Assembly (NCBI GenBank): GCA_021792755.1
Contig: JAJYUA010000017.1
Span: 1 to 64,000, forward strand
Source of the DNA: Pseudomonadota bacterium
GTDB lineage: Bacteria; Pseudomonadota; Gammaproteobacteria; Steroidobacterales; Steroidobacteraceae
Length of the DNA: 64,000 bases
Direction of reading: 5' to 3'
Position 1 is the first letter of the stretch, and each line of letters starts with the position of its first letter. The notes below the pieces were generated by a model, which worked only from the letters and a program-made list of their open reading frames with translations, did not search any database and was not told where the DNA came from. Shown here piece after piece: positions 1 to 8,999 of this stretch. The position numbers and the translations under genes were made by a program.

Positions 1-167
1 CTCGCCCGACCGCTTGGCCGGGCTGCCTGCAGGCGCCCGGCCGTCGGTCGGCTGCGGCACTGTGGACTACGAGGGCAACCGTGCCACTTCAAGCCGCATT
101 ACCCACTCGGAATTCGATAGAGCCGGAACACTCGGCGAAGGAGCGGCGCGGTCTGTTGAGCCCATCG

Positions 168-1007
168 TCACCGAGACGGCTGGAAAACCCTGCGCAGACC
201 CCGGGCGAGTATCGGGGGCAGGAGGTCGGCAGCCAATTTGCGCATTCGCTGACCCGGCGTGAGCCTGAAATCGGCCTCGCCCCTGGCGCGAAACAACGTC
301 GAATGTCCTCCCGTGATCTCTTCAGCCGGCCTGCCGTTGGTGTAGTAATACAACGCAAGCGATTTTCGAGTCATGCCTTCCGGGCATTGCAAAGGATCGG
401 GATGACCGTGATACGTGAAATCCGTCGTGCTGAAAATCATCACGCGATTGAACAACGGCAGCACCTTCGCTTCGGCCCCGGTCATCTGCCGATTCCAAAG
501 CTCCAGATGACCGCCGTACTCCTCACGCCAGTTCTTGTTGAGATACACCAGCATGTTCAGGCGCCGGTCCAGACCGTACTGCCGGTGCCTGTTGAAGTCC
601 GCATGCACCCCCAGCTTGCCTCCACGCACGATCTGATGCAGGCCACCGCCTTCGAAGCCGGGATCGGGAATGAGGTGCTCGATTCCGGTGACGGCGCTCA
701 AGAACTCCAGGAACGTCTTCGAGTTCAGGTGGTAAAGCAACAGCCGCGTCGCCGGCCCGAAGGCGGCCTCGGCCGTGGAAGCGAGCTTGATTTCCTCCCC
801 GTTGTCGAATTTCTGCCAGTCGATCTGCCCGGGCGCCGGAAACTCGCCAAGCACATCATCCACAACCGCCGGATCAAAGAAGTCGTCGATGACGAGATGC
901 GGAAACGGCGTTGCGGCCAGGTATGACGACCGTGCGGACTGTGCCAGCTCGTGCATGCGGGCCAGCGGCAGGAAATGTCCGATCGTCAGCTGCTTTGTTG
1001 AGAGCAT
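168..1007 (-). CDS. 2OG-Fe(II) oxygenase superfamily protein
   Basis: The 279-residue protein resembles prolyl-4-hydroxylase-type 2-oxoglutarate/Fe(II) dioxygenases. The iron-binding HxD pair is visible as His135-Asp137. A distal histidine lies at His200 or His202 in the stretch FTYHGHPDP, and Arg214 in MTRKSLALYYY is placed to bind 2-oxoglutarate, so the active site looks complete. No signal peptide is seen, so the enzyme is probably cytoplasmic. The substrate cannot be told; relatives hydroxylate peptides, small molecules or sugars. It is separated by about 315 bp from the GMC oxidoreductase on the same strand and lies at the edge of a polysaccharide/small-molecule region. The start is ATG at 1007. 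Confidence 0.8.
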   Translation of the reverse strand: MLSTKQLTIGHFLPLARMHELAQSARSSYLAATPFPHLVIDDFFDPAVVDDVLGEFPAPGQIDWQKFDNGEEIKLASTAEAAFGPATRLLLYHLNSKTFLEFLSAVTGIEHLIPDPGFEGGGLHQIVRGGKLGVHADFNRHRQYGLDRRLNMLVYLNKNWREEYGGHLELWNRQMTGAEAKVLPLFNRVMIFSTTDFTYHGHPDPLQCPEGMTRKSLALYYYTNGRPAEEITGGHSTLFRARGEADFRLTPGQRMRKLAADLLPPILARGLRRVFQPSR

Positions 1008-1321
1008 TGTTTTTCAGCGACAGATCAAGTTGCGCCCGGATATTGTCGCACAAATCGCGTTGCCGCTCGATGACGGTCACTGCAGGGCGGGAATGATTCT
1101 TGCCGTCGGGCGATGGCGCGCATGCCCCCTCCCCCCGGATGGCATTGAAATTTTAGCAGGTTCTTGCGCGACGACAAATCGTCTGCTTGACCTTATCTCG
1201 GCGTCCCGCGGATCTGTCGCGCGCAGGGGGTCGTCCGCACGGCGCGCCCGGGTCCGGCGGGTGTGACGGACGTCACGGTCCAGTCTGAATCGGTGCTGCT
1301 ACCGCCGTCGCCGGGGAACGC

Positions 1322-2866
1322 CTAATCGGCGACCGCCGCCGCAATCCTGGGCGCAACACGCAGCGCGTTCGCCGCGATGGTGAGGCTGGGGTTGATCGCG
1401 CCGCTGCGCGGCATGAACGAGGCGTCCACCACGAACAGATTGCGCAAGCCGTGCGCCTTGCAGTCGGGGTCGAGAACGCTGCTGCCGGGGTCGTCGCCAA
1501 ACCGGCAGGTTCCGCAAGGGTGCCCATAATTCATCGACAGCGCCGGCGAGAGGCGCGCCAGACGCCAGGGCCTGATCGCCGCGGCAAATTCATCGCGCAG
1601 CGCATCGGCGCGGCGGCGCAGATCATCGGTCATCGTGTAAGTGAAGCGCGCGCCGTCGGCCTGTTCCGGGTCGAGGGTGACTCTGTTATCGGGATTGGGA
1701 TCGTCTTCCGTCATCGCCGCGAACAGCCCGGCGTTGCCGAACAGTACCGCTCCCAGATGAGAGGGAACCTTCGCCAGCATCGAGAGCAGCCGCTCGCTGC
1801 GGACCCCACGGCTGCGCATGAGGCTCTTCAGATGCGCCGCTATGGCGCCTCGCCCGATTTCGATGCCCATGCTCTGCACAGAGCCGAGCCGCTCGCCCTC
1901 GAGAAGATAGAAATCCCTGATCGAGAGGGCCTTCTTCTGCTTGCCGTGCTGATCGTACCGGTGAGGCGCCCAGAGCGCGAGAAGGTCCGCGGTATGGAAC
2001 ATCAGATTGCGGCCGACCTGGTCGGAGCGGTTTGCCAGTCCGGTCGGCCAGGCTGGGCTCGCGGAGCGCAGCAGGATCAAGGGCGAGCGCAAGGCGCCCG
2101 CGCAGAGCACCACCACCCGGCCGCGAATGAAAGTCTCCTTTCCGTCGCAGATCGCTCGCACGCCCTGCACACTGCTCGCCCTCGCCTCCAGCGATTGAAC
2201 GTCGCAGTTCTGCAGCAGCCGGCAGTTCCCGCGACGCAGAGCATCCTCGAGGCACACTGACCATGCGTCGGACTTGCAATTTCTGGGGCAAACCCTGCCG
2301 ATGCATTCCTCGCATTCCTCGTCATAGCGTATTCCCACGTGCAGGACTTCGGGTCGCATGCCTTTGCGCCGCATGCTCTCCATGAGGGCCCGGTCCCATT
2401 CGCTCAGCCTGCGCATCGCCGCATCCGAGGCCATCTGCACGCGGTAGAGTACCTCCGCCGCCTCGTAGTACGGCAGGAACTGCTCGTACGAGACCGGCCA
2501 CGCCGGCAGAGTGCGGGCGGGCGTTGTGAGCGCCTGAAAATCCGTCGGCGCCATGCGCTCGAGAGCGGCGGCAAAATGGATGGACGATCCGCCAACGGCA
2601 CAGCCGATGGCCGCAAAGACGCTCGCGTAGGTACCGTCGCTCCTGCGCTCGCTCATCGGCAATGGCCACCAGCCGCGCTCGATCCGTGCCGCGGGCGCCG
2701 TGCTCTGCTCCCAGTCCCCGGCCGCCGTGACCCGCCTGCCCTTCTCAAGGACCACCACCTCCAGCCCCCTCAGGGCGAGCGCATGGGCCACGGTCGAGCC
2801 ACCGATTCCGCTGCCGATCACGATGACGTCCCAGGTCTTTGATCCGTCGATCAGATCGGCAGACAC
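1322..2866 (-). CDS. GMC family FAD-dependent oxidoreductase
   Basis: The 514-residue flavoprotein has an N-terminal Rossmann FAD-binding motif, GSGIGGSTVAHAL, about 18 residues in. The GMC C-terminal domain carries YGHPCGTCRFG and the closing FAD/substrate block FVVDASFMPRSGAINP. Family members oxidise alcohols, sugars or sterols, passing electrons to oxygen or another acceptor. No twin-arginine or other signal peptide is seen. The start is GTG at 2866. The upstream 785 bp separates it from a divergent lipoprotein gene. Its neighbours (2OG oxygenase, flavin monooxygenase, ATP-grasp enzyme) suggest small-molecule or glycan tailoring, but the substrate is unknown. Confidence 0.85.
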   Translation of the reverse strand: MSADLIDGSKTWDVIVIGSGIGGSTVAHALALRGLEVVVLEKGRRVTAAGDWEQSTAPAARIERGWWPLPMSERRSDGTYASVFAAIGCAVGGSSIHFAAALERMAPTDFQALTTPARTLPAWPVSYEQFLPYYEAAEVLYRVQMASDAAMRRLSEWDRALMESMRRKGMRPEVLHVGIRYDEECEECIGRVCPRNCKSDAWSVCLEDALRRGNCRLLQNCDVQSLEARASSVQGVRAICDGKETFIRGRVVVLCAGALRSPLILLRSASPAWPTGLANRSDQVGRNLMFHTADLLALWAPHRYDQHGKQKKALSIRDFYLLEGERLGSVQSMGIEIGRGAIAAHLKSLMRSRGVRSERLLSMLAKVPSHLGAVLFGNAGLFAAMTEDDPNPDNRVTLDPEQADGARFTYTMTDDLRRRADALRDEFAAAIRPWRLARLSPALSMNYGHPCGTCRFGDDPGSSVLDPDCKAHGLRNLFVVDASFMPRSGAINPSLTIAANALRVAPRIAAAVAD

Positions 2867-3435
2867 GGGGCACCGCCGCCGATACCGGCTACGGGAGGAG
2901 CGAGTTCACTGGGCAGTCGTGCCGGCATGGAAACGCGTCGCACGAGAATCCTCAATAATTTCAATGGAATTCTCTACATAGTTAAGAACGCCCGCAAGTG
3001 GCGGGCGGCCAAGAGCCCGGCAGCCGGCCGCGTACTTTAACGCCGATGCCCTCGACCCGCGGACGAACAGCCGATTCAGAAGCGCTGGTGGCGGAGCTCA
3101 TCGGCCGCGGCGCACGGCCGCCTGAGGCAACCGCACTCGCTCGCCTCGCCGTCCCCGGATCACCGGCGCCGGCCCGGACGACCGCCCATTCTTCGCCACC
3201 TCGGGAGCCCCGTTGCTCCCCGCCGCCACTCGGTGTCGATGCGTCGATCCTCCCCGCTTCCCCTCCCCTGTACCGGCCGCCCACGCCGCGGGCGTGATCA
3301 GGCTCACTCACAATCTGACAATATTCTGCCGGAAATCGTCGGAATCCGGCGACAAACATGTGTTGCAGCTGTCGCCTGTTGACGACCCGTTGTGGACTGT
3401 GAAGCAACGCGATATTTTGCGCGTTGTCTCTGTGC
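2867..3435. other. Intergenic region between divergent genes
   Basis: This is the upstream part of the 785-bp gap between the GMC oxidoreductase (minus strand) and the lipoprotein gene (plus strand). No credible gene was found; short open frames are proline/arginine-rich and lack family features. An A/T-rich stretch near 2950-2985 could hold the minus-strand promoter, but no clean hexamer pair is visible. The riboswitch starts just after this segment. Confidence 0.5.
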
Positions 3436-3441
3436 TATAAG
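3436..3441 (+). promoter_or_regulatory. Candidate -10 element of the riboswitch transcript
   Basis: TATAAG lies so that transcription would begin near 3448, only a few bases before the first conserved riboswitch bases. No convincing -35 hexamer is seen 16-18 bp upstream. The call rests on the -10 match and its placement. Confidence 0.4.
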
Positions 3442-3450
3442 AATCGCGCT

Positions 3451-3535
3451 GCACGAGGCAAACCCGCCGCGAGGCGGGGACGCAAAGCCTCCGGTCTCGA
3501 ATCCACGGCTCGAGATAGCGGGGTTGCCGATGAGC
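3451..3535 (+). ncRNA. Cyclic-di-GMP-I (GEMM-I) riboswitch
   Basis: The sequence carries the conserved GEMM-I core in order: GGCAAACC, then a P2 hairpin (CCCGCC / GGCGGG) capped by a GCGA tetraloop, which is the GNRA type this aptamer uses. It is followed by GGGACGCAAAGCCTCCGG, a P3 hairpin with TCTCGA / TCGAGA arms, and TAGCGGGGTTGCCGATG closing the fold. This matches the well-studied Vibrio cholerae Vc2 aptamer almost block for block. It lies 117 nt upstream of the lectin-like lipoprotein start at 3652. No obvious intrinsic terminator with a T-run follows, so the direction of switching and the level (translation or Rho) are not clear. Confidence 0.93.
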
Positions 3536-3651
3536 TTCCGGCGGCGACGTCGGACTTGTCGTCTACCGTTATCCGATGATCCGAGGGCGTTGAATCCGGG
3601 CCGATTGCACTCTGGGCTCAAGAGTTCGCGTTCACGATCGAGGGGAGACGG

Positions 3652-5769
3652 ATGTCGCGCAATCACCTGAAGACGAGCACATGTGTACTGTGCGCAGTCA
3701 TTTTCAGCGTAACGGCGGGCTGTGGGGGAAGCGGGCCCTCGATGATCCGCCCGTCCTCGTCCGCCACCTCCATAGCCGGCTCCTCCTCCACAGGCTCGTC
3801 CTCCACAGGCTCGTCCAGCGGCACTGCAGCGCCGTCGATCAGCGGCACACCCTCGACGAAAGCCCAGGTCGGCCTGCCGTATGCATTCACGCCTACGGTG
3901 CAGAATTCCTCAGGTCAATCGCTGAGCTTCAGCATCCAGAACAGGCCGGCCTGGGCGAGCTTCAGCAGCACGAACGGCACGCTTTCGGGAACACCGACGG
4001 CTTCGGATGTCGGCACCGACAGCAACATCCTCATCAGCGTGAGCAACTCGCAGAAATCGGCCGCACTGCCGTCGTTTGCCATTGCGGTGGCGGCTGCGCC
4101 CAACTGCACGAGTCATTCGAGCGCCGCACCGTCGGGCACACCCGCATCGCTGGTTTTCGGCTTTCCCAGCGGGTTTGCGGGCGCGCAAAGCAGTTTCACC
4201 ATCGGTCCAGATGCCGCCTCATTCAGCGGCTCCACCATTGAAGTCACCAACGGAGCGGTGGGCCAGCACGAGGCCGGCGCCGCCTGGTACAATACGAAGG
4301 TCAACATCCAGTCGTTTACCACCGACTTCACCTTCCGCATCACGCCCGGCGGATACGGCATGACCTTCGTCATCCAGAACGATCCGCGCGGCACCTCGGC
4401 ACACGCCGATGCCAATGGCATCGGGTATTTCACCTACACGTACAATAATCCGGACAACGCCATCGCCGACAGCATCGGGATCGCTTTCAATGGGACGCCA
4501 AACGGCAGCAACTACACCGTCGAGGCCAACCCAAGCTTGACGGGCCTTTATATTGACGGCGGGCAATTCATAGACAACGGGATCTCGCCCGTACTTGATC
4601 TGACTCCACAGGGCATAGACCTGCAGAGCGGTGATGTGATGGACGCGCACATCACCTACGATGGCGCCACGCTGACCATGGTGCTGACCGACACGAGTAC
4701 GGGAGCGCAGGCCCGATTCAGCTGGCCGGTCGACATTCCCGCGATCGTCGGCGGCGACACCGCTTATGTCGGCTTCGGCGCCGGCACCATCCCGGCGGTC
4801 GCTCAGACGATCAACTCCTGGAGCTGGTGGCAAGGCATCGACCCGACACTGCCGGCTCCGACCTTTTGCGCCGCCGCGGGCTCTTACACGAGCCCGCAGA
4901 CCGTCGCGATCAGCGGTCCCGTCGGCGCCGCACTCTACTACACGACGGACGGCAAGCCGCCCACCACCGCATCGACCCCCTATACCAGCCCGATCACGGT
5001 GAGCTCGACTGACTACGTGCAGGCGGTCGCGGTGGAGCCCGGTTATACCGACAGCCCGGTTGCCGGCGCGGACTACTCGATCGGAAGCTCCGGGACGCCG
5101 CCGGTGGACTTTCCGAACGGCTTTACGAACGCGGCCAATCTTTTCTCGACGGTAGGAACGGCAACGATCGATGGGCCGGATATCGAGCTGACCGACTCGG
5201 ACAGCGCCGAAGTATCGGAGGTCGGGGCCGCTTGGTATGTCGTGCCCGTGAACATTCAGAACTTCAGCGCATCGTTCACGATGCAATTTGCGCGCGCATC
5301 GGGCTACGGAATGGCATTCGTCATACAGAACCAGAACGCGCCGGGCACCGATACCAGCAGCACGCAGGTGAGCGGTGGCCCATACGACCTGGGATTGCCG
5401 ATCGGCGGCCTCGGCTACCAGAACACGCTGGCAAGCGTCGCGGTCAAGTTCGATTCGACCACGAGCCCGGGAAACACGACCGGGCTTTACACGGACGGCG
5501 CGCCGCCCACGGACACATCGCCGCAGGAGCCGATCACAGGCATAACGCTCAACAGCGGCGACCCGATCAATGTCACCTTGACCTACAATGGCACGACGCT
5601 GTCGATGTCGATGAAGGACACCGTCACGGGCGGCACGTACTCGACGAGCTGGCCGATCGACATTCCGGCGACAGTCGGCGGCGACACCGCGTACATCGGC
5701 TTCACCGGATCCACCAACTGGAACCAGGACACGATCTACAAGCTCTCCGCGCTGACGTTCCAGAATTGA
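3652..5769 (+). CDS. Secreted lipoprotein with two lectin-like domains
   Basis: The 705-residue protein starts with a lipoprotein signal peptide; the lipobox is TAGC with the lipidated Cys24. A Ser/Thr/Gly-rich linker (residues about 35-60) follows, then a putative Ig-like domain (about 60-148). A concanavalin/legume-lectin-like beta-sandwich spans about 166-398, a chitobiase/beta-hexosaminidase C-terminal-type domain about 403-477, and a second lectin-like beta-sandwich about 486-705. The two sandwiches are clear repeats of each other: both contain a GAAWY block, a GYGM-FVIQN block and a WP-DIPA-VGGDTAY-GF block. It is probably a cell-surface adhesin or glycan-binding protein. AGGGGAG upstream supports the ATG at 3652. 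The leader holds a cyclic-di-GMP riboswitch, which fits a biofilm role. Confidence 0.85.
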   Translation: MSRNHLKTSTCVLCAVIFSVTAGCGGSGPSMIRPSSSATSIAGSSSTGSSSTGSSSGTAAPSISGTPSTKAQVGLPYAFTPTVQNSSGQSLSFSIQNRPAWASFSSTNGTLSGTPTASDVGTDSNILISVSNSQKSAALPSFAIAVAAAPNCTSHSSAAPSGTPASLVFGFPSGFAGAQSSFTIGPDAASFSGSTIEVTNGAVGQHEAGAAWYNTKVNIQSFTTDFTFRITPGGYGMTFVIQNDPRGTSAHADANGIGYFTYTYNNPDNAIADSIGIAFNGTPNGSNYTVEANPSLTGLYIDGGQFIDNGISPVLDLTPQGIDLQSGDVMDAHITYDGATLTMVLTDTSTGAQARFSWPVDIPAIVGGDTAYVGFGAGTIPAVAQTINSWSWWQGIDPTLPAPTFCAAAGSYTSPQTVAISGPVGAALYYTTDGKPPTTASTPYTSPITVSSTDYVQAVAVEPGYTDSPVAGADYSIGSSGTPPVDFPNGFTNAANLFSTVGTATIDGPDIELTDSDSAEVSEVGAAWYVVPVNIQNFSASFTMQFARASGYGMAFVIQNQNAPGTDTSSTQVSGGPYDLGLPIGGLGYQNTLASVAVKFDSTTSPGNTTGLYTDGAPPTDTSPQEPITGITLNSGDPINVTLTYNGTTLSMSMKDTVTGGTYSTSWPIDIPATVGGDTAYIGFTGSTNWNQDTIYKLSALTFQN
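3778..3819 (+). repeat. 15-bp tandem repeat in the lipoprotein linker
   Basis: Two near-identical 15-bp units (3778-3792 and 3793-3807, one base different) and a partial third encode repeats of Gly-Ser-Ser-Ser-Thr. They lie in the flexible linker just after the lipidated cysteine, where unit number could vary without breaking a fold. Confidence 0.75.
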
Positions 5770-5802
5770 GGCGGTTGTTCGCAGCACTGCCGCAATCGCT
5801 CG

Positions 5803-7011
5803 CTACCTCGCCGCCCCGAGCGCGGCAAGGTGTCGCGTGAGGCGCCTGGCGGTGAATTGCGCGCCGAAGGCGAATCGGGCGAGGGGGCCGAAGCTGTTCG
5901 CCGAGGCGAGACCGACGAAATAGAGTCCCGGCACCGAGGACTCGAAATTCCGGCTCAATGCGGGCGCGCCGTCAACCGTGCGAATGGCGCTTCTCAGCCC
6001 CTGGTCCAGGAATGCGAGGCGCTCCGCCAGCGCTTTGTAGCCCGTTGCCGCCACTACGTGGTCGACGGCCATGGCCTGCGCTGCGGTACTCGCCCGGGCG
6101 AGGAGCAGTTCGGGCTTTCGCCCATGTGCCAGGCTCAGTCCCTTGATCGTGGCGCCCAGTTGAATCGGAATTTTCCCCTCCACCCGGTCTTTCATGAACC
6201 ACCCGGGGGCGGGTCCCAGGTGCCGCTGCACCACCCGCACGCGCAACCGGGCGGGCATGGCGTGAAAGAGCAGCGGAGCGTCCGTGCACAGCCGCGAGCG
6301 CCATCCGAGCCCGAGGCCGGAGCGGGGGACACACACGCGGCTCACGAGACTGCGCGGCTCGTGCGACGGCGCATGAAAGCCGATCGACGGGCGCCGCGCG
6401 ATCAGCCTGACGTCCACGTCCGCTTCATGCATCAGCGCGGCAAGATCGACGGCGGAAGCGCCGCCACCGATGATCGCGACCGTTTGGCCCTTGAAACGAG
6501 CCGCATCGCTGTGCATCGAGCTGTGGCTGACCAGCCCCGGGGGATATCCGCGCAGCACGGGCGGGACGTACGAGAAATGCGATATGCCGGCCGCGACGAT
6601 CAGGCGGCTCGCGCGCAGTGTTTCCCCGGCACCGGTGGTGAGGGCAAAGCCCCCGCGCAGCCGCTTGACCGCGGTCACATGCTGCCGCTCCAGCTGCGGG
6701 GCGTACCGGCGCTGAAACTCCAGGCCGTAGGCGACGAAGGTTTCCAATCGTACCGGCTCACCGACGTCCGCATACGCGATACCCTCTTCCCGGCAGTATC
6801 TGCCCAGCGTGAATTCATCATCGGGGTCGCAGATATTGGAGGCAAAGCCCTCTGACTTCAGCAGCATGCCTGCCGGCATCTGCTCCCGCCAGCTCTGCAT
6901 GGGCTGCCCGAAGATGCGAAAGGGAATACCGCGCCCTCTCAGGTGGGCGGCGATTGACAAACCGTAGGGACCTGCGCCGATGATGGCTATTGGCAGCTCA
7001 GTCGCGTGCAC
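5803..7011 (-). CDS. FAD-dependent NAD(P)-binding monooxygenase-like protein
   Basis: The protein (402 residues from the chosen start) has an N-terminal FAD-binding motif IIGAGPYGLS and a second dinucleotide motif IIGGGASAVDLAAL about 175 residues in. The C-terminal block PGLYFVGLASANSFGP is typical of flavin-containing or N-hydroxylating monooxygenases and related reductases. A segment like QPMQSWREQMPAGMLLKSEG is common in this group. The longer frame opens at TTG 7056; GTG 7011 is preferred because AGAGGG lies 8 nt upstream and the protein then begins close to the Rossmann strand. It follows the ATP-grasp gene on the same strand with a 90-nt gap, so the two are probably co-expressed. The substrate is unknown. 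Confidence 0.75.
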   Translation of the reverse strand: MHATELPIAIIGAGPYGLSIAAHLRGRGIPFRIFGQPMQSWREQMPAGMLLKSEGFASNICDPDDEFTLGRYCREEGIAYADVGEPVRLETFVAYGLEFQRRYAPQLERQHVTAVKRLRGGFALTTGAGETLRASRLIVAAGISHFSYVPPVLRGYPPGLVSHSSMHSDAARFKGQTVAIIGGGASAVDLAALMHEADVDVRLIARRPSIGFHAPSHEPRSLVSRVCVPRSGLGLGWRSRLCTDAPLLFHAMPARLRVRVVQRHLGPAPGWFMKDRVEGKIPIQLGATIKGLSLAHGRKPELLLARASTAAQAMAVDHVVAATGYKALAERLAFLDQGLRSAIRTVDGAPALSRNFESSVPGLYFVGLASANSFGPLARFAFGAQFTARRLTRHLAALGAAR

Positions 7012-7101
7012 TCGCTCTGCCCTCTTGTAATCGTCTCGAGCAATCGATCCAATCAACCGCAGCCGGCGGCGCTGCCCGGGGCCACAGACCTTCGGTGGCC
7101 G

Positions 7102-8418
7102 TCAGACTTTGCGCCAGCCCGGCCCGCTTCCGACAGGCGCGCCGTCGAGGGCCCTCGGGCGCTCCGAAGCCGACGCCAGCTGCATGAAAGCCTCGAGACT
7201 CGGCACGGGATCGCGCTTGCTTCCGCGCAGGCGATGATACAGCCGCGCGAGCAGCCGGCGCTCGGCCCAGGAGTCGCGCAGCAGCTCGCGGATGACGGCC
7301 GGCTCGGTCCAGGGGATATCGTGGTGGCAATTCGCAAGGTGCGGGCTGTCCGGATTCCATGCGAGCGCTTGCGGGAACAGGGCTATCATATCGGCGGTAA
7401 TCGGCGCATCACGCTGCGCGCCGCCGGAAGCGCCCAGCTTGGCACAGAGCATTCCGATGAGATCCCCCTGCCCGGGCAGGACCAAATGACCCAGTTGGGT
7501 GCAGCGGGGATTGAGCTCGATCAGATGCGCCCTGCCGGTGCCCGCCTCGATGACATAATCCAGGCCGAAGAAGCCTGAGAGCCCCAGCTCAGCGGCCAAG
7601 CTGACCGCTGCGCGGGTCATTTCCTCGTCCTTGCAGAGCTGGACGATGGTGCAGGCACCCGTCGAGCCCTGGGTGCACACCGCTCTTACGCTGACTGCGC
7701 CGAGAACCTCACCCCGCCAGCAGGCGACCATGACATTCGCCGGCTCACCCGGAACGAACGTCTGCAGCGAGACGGACCGACCCAGTCGCTGCGCACCTTG
7801 CCAGAACGCGAGCGGATCACCGTTGATCACGCGATGTTTCCAAGCCACACTGAAGGACTGGGCGCGGGTAAATCGTCGCCAGGTGGCCACCGCGTGCTCC
7901 GCCGAGCCCACGAATTCCACACCCCGCCCGCCCCAGGTACCGTCGAACTTCATGACTGCCGGGCCGGGGTCATTCTCGAACCACGAGCGGATCTGCGACG
8001 GCTCGCCGACGAGGCGGGTCTGCGGCACCCGCAAACCCAGCGATCGGGCGGTCTCCATGAGCTTGCTGCGGCTGCGTACGGTGGGGAAATGCCGCGAGGC
8101 GCCCAACGATGCCTCGATCAGGGCGCGCCAGCGCGGCGCCCGCTCATACAGGTCATGCAGCTGCCACACAGCCCGATCATCGCAGGGAAGGACAATCCGC
8201 GGGCGCACCTCTTCAATCGTGGCTGCAAGCTGTGCCGTGGTGTCGCGAGTCGCATACCGGTAGAGTCGCTGCAATCCGGAAACGTGAGTCAGCACGTGGC
8301 CCTGAGGGCAAAGTGCGAACACTTCACAGCCATGCGAGACGAGCCGCACCGCCACGCGCGCCGCAATCGGCCACGGCGTGGTTGCAACGACTAAGACAGC
8401 AACCGCTCGTTGCGACAC
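7102..8418 (-). CDS. ATP-grasp domain protein
   Basis: The 438-residue protein has the layout of an ATP-grasp carboxylate-amine ligase. An N-terminal PurK-like Rossmann region (VAVLVVATTPWP) is followed by a middle segment with PAVMKFDGTWGGRGVEFV, the lysine/glycine-rich ATP-binding loop. A later block, HLIELNPRCTQLGH, supplies the Glu/Asn metal-binding residues. Such enzymes join a carboxylate, through an acyl phosphate, to an amine or other nucleophile. The start is GTG at 8418. It precedes the flavin monooxygenase-like gene. The pair could build and oxidise an amide-type metabolite, or a glycan substituent, but neither substrate can be named. Confidence 0.8.
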   Translation of the reverse strand: MSQRAVAVLVVATTPWPIAARVAVRLVSHGCEVFALCPQGHVLTHVSGLQRLYRYATRDTTAQLAATIEEVRPRIVLPCDDRAVWQLHDLYERAPRWRALIEASLGASRHFPTVRSRSKLMETARSLGLRVPQTRLVGEPSQIRSWFENDPGPAVMKFDGTWGGRGVEFVGSAEHAVATWRRFTRAQSFSVAWKHRVINGDPLAFWQGAQRLGRSVSLQTFVPGEPANVMVACWRGEVLGAVSVRAVCTQGSTGACTIVQLCKDEEMTRAAVSLAAELGLSGFFGLDYVIEAGTGRAHLIELNPRCTQLGHLVLPGQGDLIGMLCAKLGASGGAQRDAPITADMIALFPQALAWNPDSPHLANCHHDIPWTEPAVIRELLRDSWAERRLLARLYHRLRGSKRDPVPSLEAFMQLASASERPRALDGAPVGSGPGWRKV

Positions 8419-8999
8419 AGACAGCTTACGGCGGTCCTATGCCGCGGGGCGTCCGGGCGGTATCGAGCGGGTCGCTACAAGACCCGGCGAGGCCTGCGCG
8501 AGCCCCGGGCACTCCCCCCCTTCCCCGCCCCGTGCGGGCGGTGCCGTGTGCAGCCTCGCCGCCACCGCCCGCCGATCCCCGCTCACCATGCCGGGCACCG
8601 ATCCGAATCGACGCCGGGGCGTGGGATTCACAGGACCGCAACTTGGAGATTCCGGTAATTTGAAGGTCATCACGGCGCTCGAAGACGGTCGGTTCAGCCC
8701 TGTGCCTGCAGTGCATTATACTGCGCGGCCGCCGCGGCGCGGACGCATAATCGGCAGGGGGGGCGCAATCGCGGCCGGTGTCCGCCCGCTGCGATTGGGG
8801 CAGCAAGGCGCCGGCAGGTCGTCCGCGGGGCGCCGGGCCTTGGAAGAGTGCCGCTTCATTGATAAAGTGAGACGCAGTCGCTATTCGGTTACCCGTGATC
8901 AACGAGCTGACCAGCGGGCGAGACGCCTCCCCGGGGGCGGCGCAACAGCCTCCCAGCCGGGCGGAGCGTCACGGCTCGGAAGCGGGGAGGGTTGAGTCC
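8419..8999. other. Intergenic region between divergent genes
   Basis: This gap separates the ATP-grasp gene (minus) from the first glycosyltransferase (plus). No credible gene was found. TATACT at 8717-8722 is a reasonable plus-strand -10 element, with TTCAGC 18 bp upstream as a weak -35. An open frame continues upstream of the glycosyltransferase start to 8895, but its residues do not look like part of the family. Confidence 0.45.

Noticed and set aside
2985-3010. A possible minus-strand sigma-54 site upstream of the GMC oxidoreductase
   Set aside because: The -12 part is partly present, but the -24 GG (CC on the plus strand) is missing.
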